Positions 1 through 12,300 of a stretch of DNA of 64,000 nucleotides are shown piece by piece. The position numbers and the translations under genes are program-made. This stretch comes from Numida meleagris. Lineage: Eukaryota > Chordata > Aves > Galliformes > Numididae. The stretch lies in assembly GCF_002078875.1 (NCBI RefSeq), contig NC_034424.1:8163586-8227585 (forward strand), read 5' to 3'. The notes below the pieces were generated by a model, which saw only the letters and a list, made by a program, of their open reading frames with translations, was not told where the DNA came from and did no database searches. Every line of letters begins with the position of its first letter. The first letter of the stretch is position 1.

Positions 1-385
1 TTTGTCTTTATTGTTAAGAGAAAATATCATCTTTTAGTTTATAAGTCACCTGTGGTTAAATGAGAATACATTCCATTTTCATTAATAATATACCTGTTCA
101 TCAGCTTTCAAGCACACTAAGAAAAACATAGTATTATATCATATTTTTAAAAAAACACATACATTTTTTAAAAATAAAACATTATGTTTTGAAAGACTAG
201 CCATTTTGAGCTGGATTTCTTAGTCAATGAAAGGACAAGAAATCCTTGGACAAGTCCAACAAAGAATATGTCAGGAAGGAGAGGTGCCAATCTTCTCATA
301 TTACAGAAAACTTGATCATCGTAACTGCACAAATCCAGAAAACAAAAAAGTAAAGGAAGTAGATGAAGATGCTCAGTTTTCCTAC

Positions 386-3300
386 CATAAACACCTTGTG
401 GATCCAAAGTGAAACCCGCATGAAGTTCTTTTTTAATCCCTTCTGGCTGTAATTGGTAAGAGGAAAGAAGTAGAGAACAATGACACCGTTACTTACACAA
501 CCACATTAGTCGCCTGCTGTACCCTTCTGTGCAGCTGAGATTTACTTAACTGTCCCACAATATATTTAAGTTAGTGGTCTATTTCCCAAAAGTTCTGAGA
601 AAGTTTAACAAAGGATTTAAATGAAAGCTTTGGAAAGTATAAGAATCCCCTCCAAAAAAGTATCTTTCAATGAAGCAGGATTAAGCAGTTGAAAATCTGA
701 ACCAAGTAACTTAGAATTTGATATTCTCCTTGCTTATTGAATTAGATCTACATGCATCTTTCTGACAATTTTTATGTGCAAGGTATAAAATGAACATACT
801 CAAATACCTTGCCATACATTTTTCCACTGTATACGCTTCAATTAATTCAATGATATCACACGATATTTGGGAGTATAATAAAATTAAAGCAATATTCATA
901 TACTGACTTCATATATTTTGTTCTTTTTGTGATTGAATCAACATGAAAATCAGAAATAACCATTTTTTTCTTACCATTACACGTAATGTTTTAACTACAG
1001 TTTCACTGCTCCCAGTTGTCAGCAATGTGAAGTTGACAGTGTGAAGACCTAACTCCAAAGGAAGAATCCTGAACATAATTGGTGAGGAAGAACCACCACC
1101 TAGATTCTTAAAATTACAACTGTGTATCCTTGCTCCAGTAGTTGCAGAATCTCCAAAGGAACAGATTCCATCTCCAGCTGCTATTTTAACACAGAACTGA
1201 AACATTGAAAGATTTCAAATGTTCACCTCTACAACAGATAAACTACCAGAGAAATATTAAAGTCAGTAAAATACCATACTGAGTATTCTATTATGGCAAT
1301 ACTTCATTTCTGTTTACAATGAGCAAGTATTGCTGGTGTTACTAACTGCAGAATTACTACTGCCTGCACTAGAGACACACTAACAAATATTCCTTAGCAA
1401 TGTCAGGGAATCACAGACATCTTTACATACTTTTCAATAATTTTGTATCTCAGTTTAAATGTACTTCATTAAAAGTAGTCCTTTTGCATTAAGCCCCTAG
1501 ACAAAGTAACCTGCTAGCTCTGGAGCAGGTTATTCCAAAAATCCCATCGCTTACTCGATATCCCAAAATTGAGAATAGAGAAATCGTATTCTAACTTTCA
1601 TGGGGCAAATTTGCTACACAAAACCATGACAACATTGTGGTCAGTGGAATGGCTAGAAATTAAATGATAAATGATCATATTTTACTGTTACATAGTAATG
1701 CAGAGCATACTTAACTCTTCCTGAAGGAAGATCCAGAGATCTGTTCATATTAGGTACTCATAGAGGAAGTGTTTGTTTTTTTTTTCAGCTTGTTAATATT
1801 TCAATAAAATTCAGTAAGACAAATTACCTTAATTGCAGAAGCTCTATGGTTATAAACGGATCCTTTTAACTCAATTTGTTCTCCTCGCACCACAGAATAA
1901 GGAACATAAATGCTAAGGAAGATGTCTTTTACAACTTGCACTTCCAATGGTGCAGCAACACATATACCTAACAAAATTAAACACATAAAATCACACTATC
2001 TGCCCTTCTGATAAACCACATTTTTGCCACCTTTACTGATGATTTATCATTTTAAAAAATACACTTTGAAATAGTCCTGTTTTTTCAAAAGCTCTTGCTT
2101 CCTGTTCTTCACATATACTTTCTTTTGCATACTCACTTTCACGTGCATTTCTTTCATATACTTGCTGACACTGCAGTCCTTTGAGCTCCTAGTCATTCCC
2201 AAAGCTAGAAGAAATTCTTCTGTTTGAACTACCATATCTACTGGAAAATCTGTTTCTTCCTCTCCTCAGGTCCCCAAGCTATTGATAACAGGACACAGTG
2301 CAGGTGTGCTATGGAAGAGTCACCCACCATCTGTGATGCTTTTACATTCTTTCTTAATTATTTATTATGGGTTCCCATCAAATACAAGATACTAGGCTAG
2401 ACTGACCTTTCTCTTGCGCTGCCATTTTAATGTTTGTAGCAGGAAATGAAGTAATTTCCTTTCCCCGAAATATACATTTTGATGTTGTCTTACGCTCTTC
2501 GATAACCAGAAAATGAACATTTGAGAATATGTGCGGGAACTAAAATGAGAGGTTCTACAAAATCCAGACTGAAGAATTACCTAATGCTTTGGCTACAACT
2601 TGACTGGGTTGCAGTATTTACCTTTCTCAGAAATGCCAACACCTTGCACTTCCCAGGTAGTCAGCGAATCAGGCAGAGTGACAGACAAAGTCTTCGACCT
2701 GCGTTTGGAAGTGTTTTTCTTTTACAGTCAGCACATTTATACTTTAACTTGTTAACACCAACAGCTGATCAACATAAAAACAGTATGTGCACAAAAGAAC
2801 TCCGGTGTCTAAGACAGATAAGGCAAGATGAGAGCATACTTAGGGAACTGAACATCAGGTTTTTGTTTTCAGCTGACTTCAAAGAAGCTGGCGTTCAGCA
2901 GGGTAAAAAGTGAACGGAAAAGGGACTCAGTAGTCTGGGTGCCTGACAGCATCTCCTGCCATGTAGGACAACCCGACAGGAACAGCATGCTTATACAAAA
3001 CTGCATTCCAGCAAAACATCTTCAGTATGTGTAAAGTTACCCAGGTTATCTCAGTTTTAGCTTTTACTTTATAGAAAGAAACCAGATGATAGTAATTTCC
3101 TTGAGAAAAGTAGTACCGTGGAGAAACTTGATGCACTTCCCATAACCAGCTTTCAGGAAAATAGCTTCGAACTTCTGCCTCATCTAGTTCCAAGAGAGCC
3201 TCAAATTCTGTAGAAGATGAGTAAATCAAGTGAAAAAAACAAACAAATAAACAACCCTTACTAAAAGCCTTCCACTAAAGGCATGAAAATCATTCCATTT

Positions 3301-6300
3301 TCCTTTCGTGATACTATACTCTATAGGCCTATTTATCTCAGGTTAGTCCTGATTAAAAAAAAAAAAAGTATCTCAATACCCAAATCAAGAGCCTATTTAT
3401 TCCACTTCATCTATTTATACATGCAGACAACCATTCAACATCCGGACAGATTAACCTGTTAACAAGCAATTATAGGGAGACAATAGGAGACAAGAAATTT
3501 CACACCCCTGCTGATCTTTCCTGAGACATTACCATTAGCTGTTTTAGGCCTAAGCAAAGGACTCCAAGTTAAGCATTCAAGTTAAGCATTCTCTTCAAAC
3601 GAAACAACACATTTCTGCTTGTTCTAAACATGGATGAATAGAAAATAGCTCTCCAGCACAGCTCCAACAGAATGAAGAACTGCTCTCTTTCCCCTCTGTA
3701 GCAGTACATAATCAAGGTCTATGGAGACTGGCACAATTAGTTCTGAAAAAATCCTGAGAGGTAACCAGAGGCAGTTAACAGATTAACTAAGTTGTCACCT
3801 CTACGTTTATTCACATTCTACTAGAAGTATTTCTCCACATGCCCACACAAGAGTTAAAGTTCTTCTACTTACGCTTTCTTGCCAATATTAGGATCTTATT
3901 AGGCTCCTCTTCCCGCAGTCTGTTTGCAAATTCACAGCAATTTATGAATGCTGAAATGCACCTTGCATGACTCTGAATTCGTCGAGCTCTATCAGTGCAA
4001 GTCTCACTTACTGGGTATTCTTTTACTCCATGCATACAGCATTTTCGAATTTCTGGATGCTTATATTTGGATGCTGCAATAGCAATAAAATAATTCCCTT
4101 CCTTAATATGAAGTTTTAATTTTCACGTGCATTTTAATTAGCCACACTACACTTGCTTTTAAAATTCGCCAAATTTCAATGAAGGTATGGATTTGAGGAG
4201 GAGCACAAACATGTATTCTTTAAAATGCTGGAGACACGCATTTAGTGACTACAACTCTGAATTAGAGGAGTTTCATTACGATAAGATTTAACAGACAGAA
4301 GTTGTTCTATCAGGCTTGGTCACTGGCAGGTGGTCACTGCCGTATGGTAGAACTGTGAGTTTTCAAGATATGCCTTCCCAGAAAATAAAAAATATCCTAC
4401 ACATATGCTACATTTTCAACATGTACTAAATCTTGCTGATTTCAAATTGAGCATATGGTTAAGAGGCTTTATGTATGGGGTCCTCTTAAATGTCATCTTC
4501 CATCTTTGTCAGCCTCTCTACTATATTACATTAATAGCAATAATTTAAGCTATTACACACTCATTTTCTTGACTTGTAATGGGCATGGCCCTTTTTTCAA
4601 AAATACGTATTTTAAAATGATTTTTAAAACACCTTCTTTGTGCACTCGGTCCTCGAAGTCAGATCGTTTGGTTCTTACAACTTCATTGCAAGCTTCACCT
4701 GTTTTAAAAAAAATAAGTAAGTACAAAACACAGGACTTCTCTGATAATAACAGACTACTTAAAAAAACCTCATAAAAATCACATTCCTGATGTGGGAGAC
4801 GTTTTTAATTTATTATTCTATTTTCTTAAAAACGAGTCAATCACAATGACTGACGCACAAACCATAATGCTTTGATTTATCAAAACTCCATGTTGTATTA
4901 TATACATTCCCATTTAGTTTTTTTTAAGTTCCAATATGCTGTGAGCCACAAGAGAATACTTTTGGAAAGAAAATCCAAAATTTCACATTTAAAACTAGGG
5001 AATATACCTGCTTCATTTGAATCATCAGCATTTGCATTAGTTAAAAATGTAAGCCCAGCCATTCGGAATACGTCAACATTGTTCTGTCCTCCTCCGGCAC
5101 CGCATCCAAGGTCACTCTTTTCCAATTTCAGCATTATCTGAGGAATAAATACATCAGCATCTAAGACGCGGAACAGATCATATACATCAAATGATAAATG
5201 AGAGAATTACACATGCAGAATGGCCACTTTAGCCTCGAAAATGTCTTCACAACACACTGAAGAGTACCATTCGATACAATTTGAATTAATTCAGCCACCA
5301 GAACACAGTCATGGTCTCGTGACACACATGTGAGCTAATAAGTCACTAGAATCAAGGCAGTAATGTGTTTGTAACAGTTCTGACACTCAATCTAGCTTGT
5401 TTAAAACTTAAAAAGTGTTCTCCTATTCAGCTCCTAAGTATTTTGTATCTGAGTGTTCTGAGGTGCAACAGAACTGCTACGTTTTATGACAGGAATGGAA
5501 TTATTTCAGTGACAAATGACAGGCATGGTTTACTTAACACACACATCTATCTAAAATTCTACAAGGACTGAAAACCTCTATCATCCACTGAACATAATAG
5601 CATCTGCCATGCCATTTTAAAAGTATGCTCTAAAAAATTTAACCTAAAAAGATTATAGGAAGAAATAAGAAGGCAAATGTAATCGCTGTGCCTCTTTGAC
5701 CACAGGGCTCTCTGACACTGCAGCCTATTTTTGTCCAGGTCCAAAGGTTTCTGATGAGACAGTTCAGATCTGGCTTTAAAACCACAATTTACTTTTACTG
5801 GAAAACAAGATTTTGTAAATGAATTCTTTTTATAACTTGGAAATGTCAGATTTAAACCCACAGATTTCATTCTAGGTTTCTCTTCTATTTTCAGGTTTAC
5901 TGAAGGCATAAAACATAACAGTGTTTTGAACAAGAACCTAAAACAAACACTAATTTATCTTTCTTTTTTTGTGTATTACGTAACTTTTTCCACTGTTCTC
6001 TTCCCTCTTCCCGTTACTCCATATATTGCCTTGTCAAGAGATGACAAAGCAACAAAGGAATTGAATTGTGTTTCCATTTTAAGTGATACAACTTCTGCTG
6101 GCTTGTGCGTCTCTTTGCTCGGCAGCAACTTAATCTAGAAATAAGAAACCAATGTTAGTAATCTTAAAAGTATATTGTTCAAAATAAACGCATCCAAAAG
6201 CTGACCATTTCAACACGTCAAGGAAATGTTAAAGAACTTCCAAGTCAAAATCTGATCATAAAATGAATGCACACACACAAATTTCAGTGCCTATCTTACT

Positions 6301-9300
6301 ACTCACGTCAAGACTACTCCCACACTTCTGTTCCACATTTAGCCAAACTGAATCAGCTACTAACTCAGCAGGTTCTTCTCCCACAATATAGTAAACAATA
6401 AGACGTGCTGAAGGAACCATTTCTTGTGTTATCTGAAAAGACAGATGCTCGTATTCCAAATCTTTAATTCTCTTCTGAGTTCCAAAGCTTACTATCTTCC
6501 CTTTTGATGTGATCTGTAATAGAAAGATGATGGAGAAGAAAAAAGTCAAATGTTAAGTTGAATGTCTCTCATACATAATAATTATTTTGCATTTAGGTAT
6601 AACCCAGCACACACAAAAACGCATTTGGGACTAGTGTGTCTAGTTCAAGGGAAGGCAGCTCTCTCCCTCATCCTGTAACAACAGCTGTTGTCTCCATGAA
6701 TCTTTGTCTTCCTTTCCTTAGATGATTCAGCTCATGAAATAGCTCCACTACTTCTTAATTCCAGCCTACCTCAGATGGGAATTCAAAACAATATAGCTTT
6801 AATTTAAACATGAATCTGATAACAAGTTATTACTATAGGACTGGCATGTTTTACAGGAGGAGGTAGTATACATATTCTGAACATTTGTGTGAGCAGCATG
6901 TATTCTCTGGCGATGATAGATCCTGGCTGCTGAAGTTCTTCACCTGGGATGATACATCCAATCACAATTCAATATTTCATGTGGAAACATCACTTACTTA
7001 CCAAATAGCTGTAGTGATGTATATTATGAATGTATCGACTCCGTGGATATACGTTAATACTTATGAAATCCCCTACATTCAGTATTTTGTGGTTTGAAGC
7101 CCAGTCAATATAGAGATAACTTTGACTTAATGATGAATAAACTCTTGCTTCATAGGTTTTGGTTGCTTGGTTTTCATCTGAAAGATGAGGATCAGCAGTT
7201 TTTACCTGAAAAGATAACGAAATGTCTGCAAAATTTTGTAGCAGAAAAGGAAACAAAAACCTGTGTGTCCTGACTTCTGAATAGTTTAAGTACCAAGCTA
7301 CACTTCAGAAAATAAGCACAATATAAAAAGCATTCTGTAACATACTATTCAGAGAGATAAATAAAATAAGCCAACTGAAGGCTTTCATGTTTTCTTTAAT
7401 AAAAATATTTATAAATACTAAATCAAACCAGAAGTGTAGTATAGAAGCATGTACACAAGTAGAGCAGAAAATGTCAATAATGTGCCTCTCTACATAACAA
7501 AAGAAGCACTCCCAGAGATTTGTTCTCACATAATTCAGTTATTAAATAAAGCATCTGAGTATTATAAAATAACTATGTGATTAACTGGGTTATTTTGTTT
7601 CAGAATAATTTCAAACAATTAAATATAGAAGTAATGTTTTATTATAGCATTTAGGTTTCATAACTGATTATTGAGAACAATTTCTAAGTTTATAAATTAA
7701 CTTTAAGAGCAAAATCTTACCACATGTTGTACACTGGAACAAAAATACAATTAAACCCTCTAAGAAATAAATTAATGGGAGAATTTAACTCACTTGAAAC
7801 TCCAGTAGGTTGCTATCAGATGGGATATTAACAACAAACAAAGCAGTTCCATCTTTTATGCTTGTTTCTCTCCTCCCGGATTCTGAACCCTCTGAAATCA
7901 ACTCAGTCTCATCCATCTGCTCACTAAAGGATTTTGCAGTGAGAATTAGAGGGATGTTTCCAACAAAGTGATCCACTGTATCCTTCACCTGCACCTGTTC
8001 ATCAGAAAATATTTCTTTCAAGAACGACATTTTTCAAGCAGAAAACAAGTGGTTAACCACGTACAATAGCAAATTAAAAAAATGCAAACAGTCGATGGAA
8101 ATCAAAAGTGTGTTAAGATCTACAGTAATATTCACAAAAAAAAAAATTAAGACTACAACACGATGGGTTTGATGTTGTAATGCGCAACAATACTTCTTTT
8201 AACTAACCTTAATGAAGAATGGAAGTCCAGGCTTTATAAAGAGAGGAGTAGCAATCAAATTCAATGTGTAAGGAGATACAGAATACTTCACTCCAGAAAA
8301 TTCCACTTCACCACTGAGGCCACCTAACAAAATATTATGTCTCCTTTAATAATTACATACTAGGGCCCTTAATTTCAATTGAAAGCAGTCAGAAAGCAAC
8401 TTACCCGTAGACTCCGCTACTGATGCTGCAATATATAAATATGACCCATCCAATTCTTCTAGGCTTTGAAACCCCAAAGAACTCACTGCTTTCTTACTGT
8501 TAAAATTGATCTCAGCAACTCCATTTTCAATCTGGAAATTAAGTAAAAATTATTCATTTACAGTGAATAACTTAGAAATAATAGATAGGTAAACTATATG
8601 TAAATTCTATTTTCAGAGAAAAATCAAAGGTGGATATTTTTAATAAAGAATATAACAAATAACAATTCTTTCTTCCTTGGAGTTATAAATAGTTAATGGA
8701 CGAATAACACACGTTTCAAAATCCACATGCTGGCCAAACACAGATATGTCTCTGCTCATTCAGAAGAGGTAACGTCTTCTACAGTTCTTCAGTGACATAA
8801 ACAAAAAGGCCAGACTAAATGAGGAAAGGAGAAACAGTCTCTGATCATGACTTGTTATTACTACATTGATCCTATGTTTGATTTCTTCTGTTCTGTAACA
8901 GACAGCAAAGAAGTTACTTCATACATTTCAACCTCAAGATTTACTCAAGTGAACAAATGAACCAGACTGCAGTCGCACACTGAGTCGCTGCTTCTGACTT
9001 TCATTGCAAAGTGCGTTTCTATGCTGCTGATGAAGGATTACAAAGGAAAATGTGACACCCAATAGCTGTCAACACAAACTAGGTGTTGGGGCAAATTCTC
9101 CCCAGCCCCAGTAGAAGTAGATCAGTTCTGAATTAAGCATGTGAAGTCTAAACAATTTAGGCTTGCTTTTTCTTACCTTAGTTACAAGCATTGAACGAGG
9201 CATCATTCTTTTTTCAGTTCCTTCAATTATTCCAAAACGTAGAAAAACATCAGCCTTTGCAAGCCTTTTATTATAAAAATAGCTGAGAATAAAAACCAAT

Positions 9301-12300
9301 ATATAGGTTTTTAAGATTTCCATCCTAATGGCTGCAACAAAGCATACATTTTTAAGAAGAGACGTTTTCTAAGCAAGGAATAGAAAACGAATGTCTGCAC
9401 TGAAAAGTAATCATAAGAATTTTAAAATGGTTCACTTAGTTCTGTAGCAGAGCTGAAAGGATTGTAATGATATGGTTTCTTGGGAAAGAGGAAGCTTCTC
9501 AACACAATAGAATCATTCTTGAAGTACAGAAGAAAAACACACATCTTTTAGAAATCAAAGGCAAGTTTCCTTACCTAGCTTTCACAGCAATCCTGAAGTT
9601 CTCGAATTTATCAGAACTAATAAAGTTATTTTCTGGCTCTATGACAATGGAAAAGCTTGGCATGGCTGAAAAAATGAGTAGAAAATAAAGCCCCTTTGAT
9701 GTGTTTTTAAACAATAAACCACAGGTACTCAGAAAGATGCCAGTACATACACATCAAAGAATCATGTTTCAAGTGATGCAAATTATATTATAGCCCAAAA
9801 ATAAAGCTGTCAGCTTGTCCAGTGCAACACAAGTTACAAAGCCCAAAGTTATCTGTTGCTGCCCTCTCCACATTTTGCATTTGTGCAACCATATCAAAAT
9901 TACCAGCACACTGAAGAATAACAATTTATAGGTAAGTTGTGGCACTATATTGCATCCTACAGCTGTTCAAGCAGGCCAGTGCTTCTTTAAGCATTTGTGC
10001 ATTTTGTTACTCTGTCTTGCAAAGCTGCCCTATCCAAATTTCATGGAAAAAGCAGATAAAAGTTGAGGTACACAGTTTAGACATGTCTCACCATATTCTT
10101 TAACTTCAAATTTTGCAGCAGCTGAAGTTATGAAATTCTTCTTGTACTTTGCTTCAATCTTCCAAATTCCATACCTAAAACAAATCAACCACCAAACTAT
10201 ATTTTTAACATAAAAAAAAAAGACTGAAAATGGAAGAATTGCTACTTAACAATAATTAATGTTAACAACTACTTAGAAAAACTTGGCACTGACTTTTTGC
10301 ACACATACAATGCCTTTTTGAGAAGATTCTACTACTTTAATATTTTAAATGACATGATTTGAAAGGTATTTTGATGCAGTTATACATTTTTGCAAGGAAT
10401 ATGCCATTCTTTATATTCTGACTATTGACAGATTTTTTAGTTACAGTTACTAGGTCAGGCTGCTCAAGGTCCCACACAACACGGACTTGAACACTTCTAG
10501 GGAGGAGGTATCCACAGCTTCTTTGGGCGATCTGTTCCAGGGAGCCCAGTGCACCATCACCTCAACCAACAAAGCCATACTAACAAAACCTTGTACTATG
10601 GCTGAAAACAATTGATTCACAGTGACTGGATCTGTAAGAAAGGCCAACCTAAATGACAACTACAAATCTGGAGTGAGAATTTGTAGATGTATCTACACTG
10701 GAAAATTTATTTGCAACATAATAATGGAGAAATATGCTCCAAAGGGCTCATGCAGGCTTCTGTTAGGGTCCCTCTCTCTCCAGCTAGAGCACTGAGGCAC
10801 AAACAAAATTTACATTAAATAATTTATAGAAAACCAGTTCCTATAATCTTTTGGCTTTATAGCACCACAATAAAAATGATGTAATCCACTGTTAACAGAT
10901 ATTCAGATTCAAAAGGGATACAAAATTAATTTTTACATGGACTGAAATTATTGCTAACTTCCTAATGAAAAATAAATAGGTCAGAAAACATTGTTTTCAA
11001 GCTAGCATCCATCTGCCAACTCAGTGTATCTTCAGCACCCTCTCAAGACCAAATGGAGAACTGTAGAGGTATGTATTTTGTGTGCTGCTCTTACTGGAAA
11101 AATGCTGGTGATTTGCATGTATGAAACATTTCCTTTCCTTGAAATCCATACATCTTTGACAGTGCTTTAACTGAGCATGATAAACCTGCTGTTCAGTTTT
11201 ATCATCAATATTTTCACTCACATCTTCTGACTTTCTCTTATTACAGAGAGGATATTCCATATTTTTGAAAATAAAGGCAGTAAACTTCTAATTTCTCTTC
11301 AGGAGAAAAACATCCCTATGGAAGTCAACTAAAAAGGAGAACACCGTTCTAAGTTCTTTATCGATACCATTATAACACATTATGTGAAACGTTACAAATT
11401 ACCAAGTTGCACACACACTGTGTATCAGCAAAAAACACTCTGACAGCCATTAAGAAAATGGCAGAATTATGGCAAAGGTTCTCAAAAAGCATTAAATATA
11501 TTTACTTGGGATTAGGAGGAATCTTGAAGTCAGGAAATGAAACTATTCCAGTGAAGTCATTTTCTTCTATGATATCCACTTTTACTCCATCTGGATCCTT
11601 GAAATCACAACAGACGAGAATTAGCAGTTAAATCATTCTGAGCAAAAGGGAAAACCTTAATTCAGTGATGTTAGCAGGAGCCTGTGCATGACACCCTTTT
11701 CTAGAAAGTTACCATAACAATGATGAACATTGTTGTTGCTAAAAAAAAACAGTACAGGGGCTACTGATACATTTTCTATCTTAAATGAAATAGACTGTAT
11801 TAAAATCATATATTATCAAAACTCTCTCACAAACTGTTTCCCTAGATATTAAGGATAAATTGTGCTTTTTCTTTTCTCTGTTCTGTAACATCTTTACATC
11901 AAGAAATTGAAAAAAATCTAAACGTGCAAAGTCCTTTTCAGATCTTTTAAAAGATACCTTGCTACCTGCAAAAACATTTATCTAATGGTTTTCTTCTGTA
12001 TCCATTGCATTGATTTCCTATATAGCTAGGATTCTTAATCTTGTGATCTACGTAATATTAAAATTAAATTCAATTGCATCATACCACAATAGTTAGGACA
12101 GTTTCTCGCCGAGCCGGCTGTAGTTCTTCATTCAGAGAGTAAACCCTGATTTTCACTGTAAGAATCATTACAATAGATCTCAAAGTCATACTATTATCAA
12201 TATTAAAACAAACAAACAACAACAAAAAGTCCATCCAAACTTAAAACTTTTAAATCATTTCTTTAGTAGAGTTTTGTCTTTAGTACTTATGGAATGCACG

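Noticed and set aside
61..135. Exon-like segment (TTCTTAG acceptor, CAG-GTATAT donor) left of the last C5 exon
   Set aside because: Only about 23 nt long, does not match the expected next C5 segment, and would be out of step with the phase left by the exon at 386-446.
2521..2913. 130-residue plus-strand open frame
   Set aside because: It lies antisense across C5 exon 19 and flanking intron. The minus-strand C5 exon explains the coding signal.
5559..5933. 124-residue minus-strand open frame in C5 intron 14
   Set aside because: It does not match any C5 segment, lies between exons 14 and 15 that already join in frame, and has no plausible splice sites that keep the frame.
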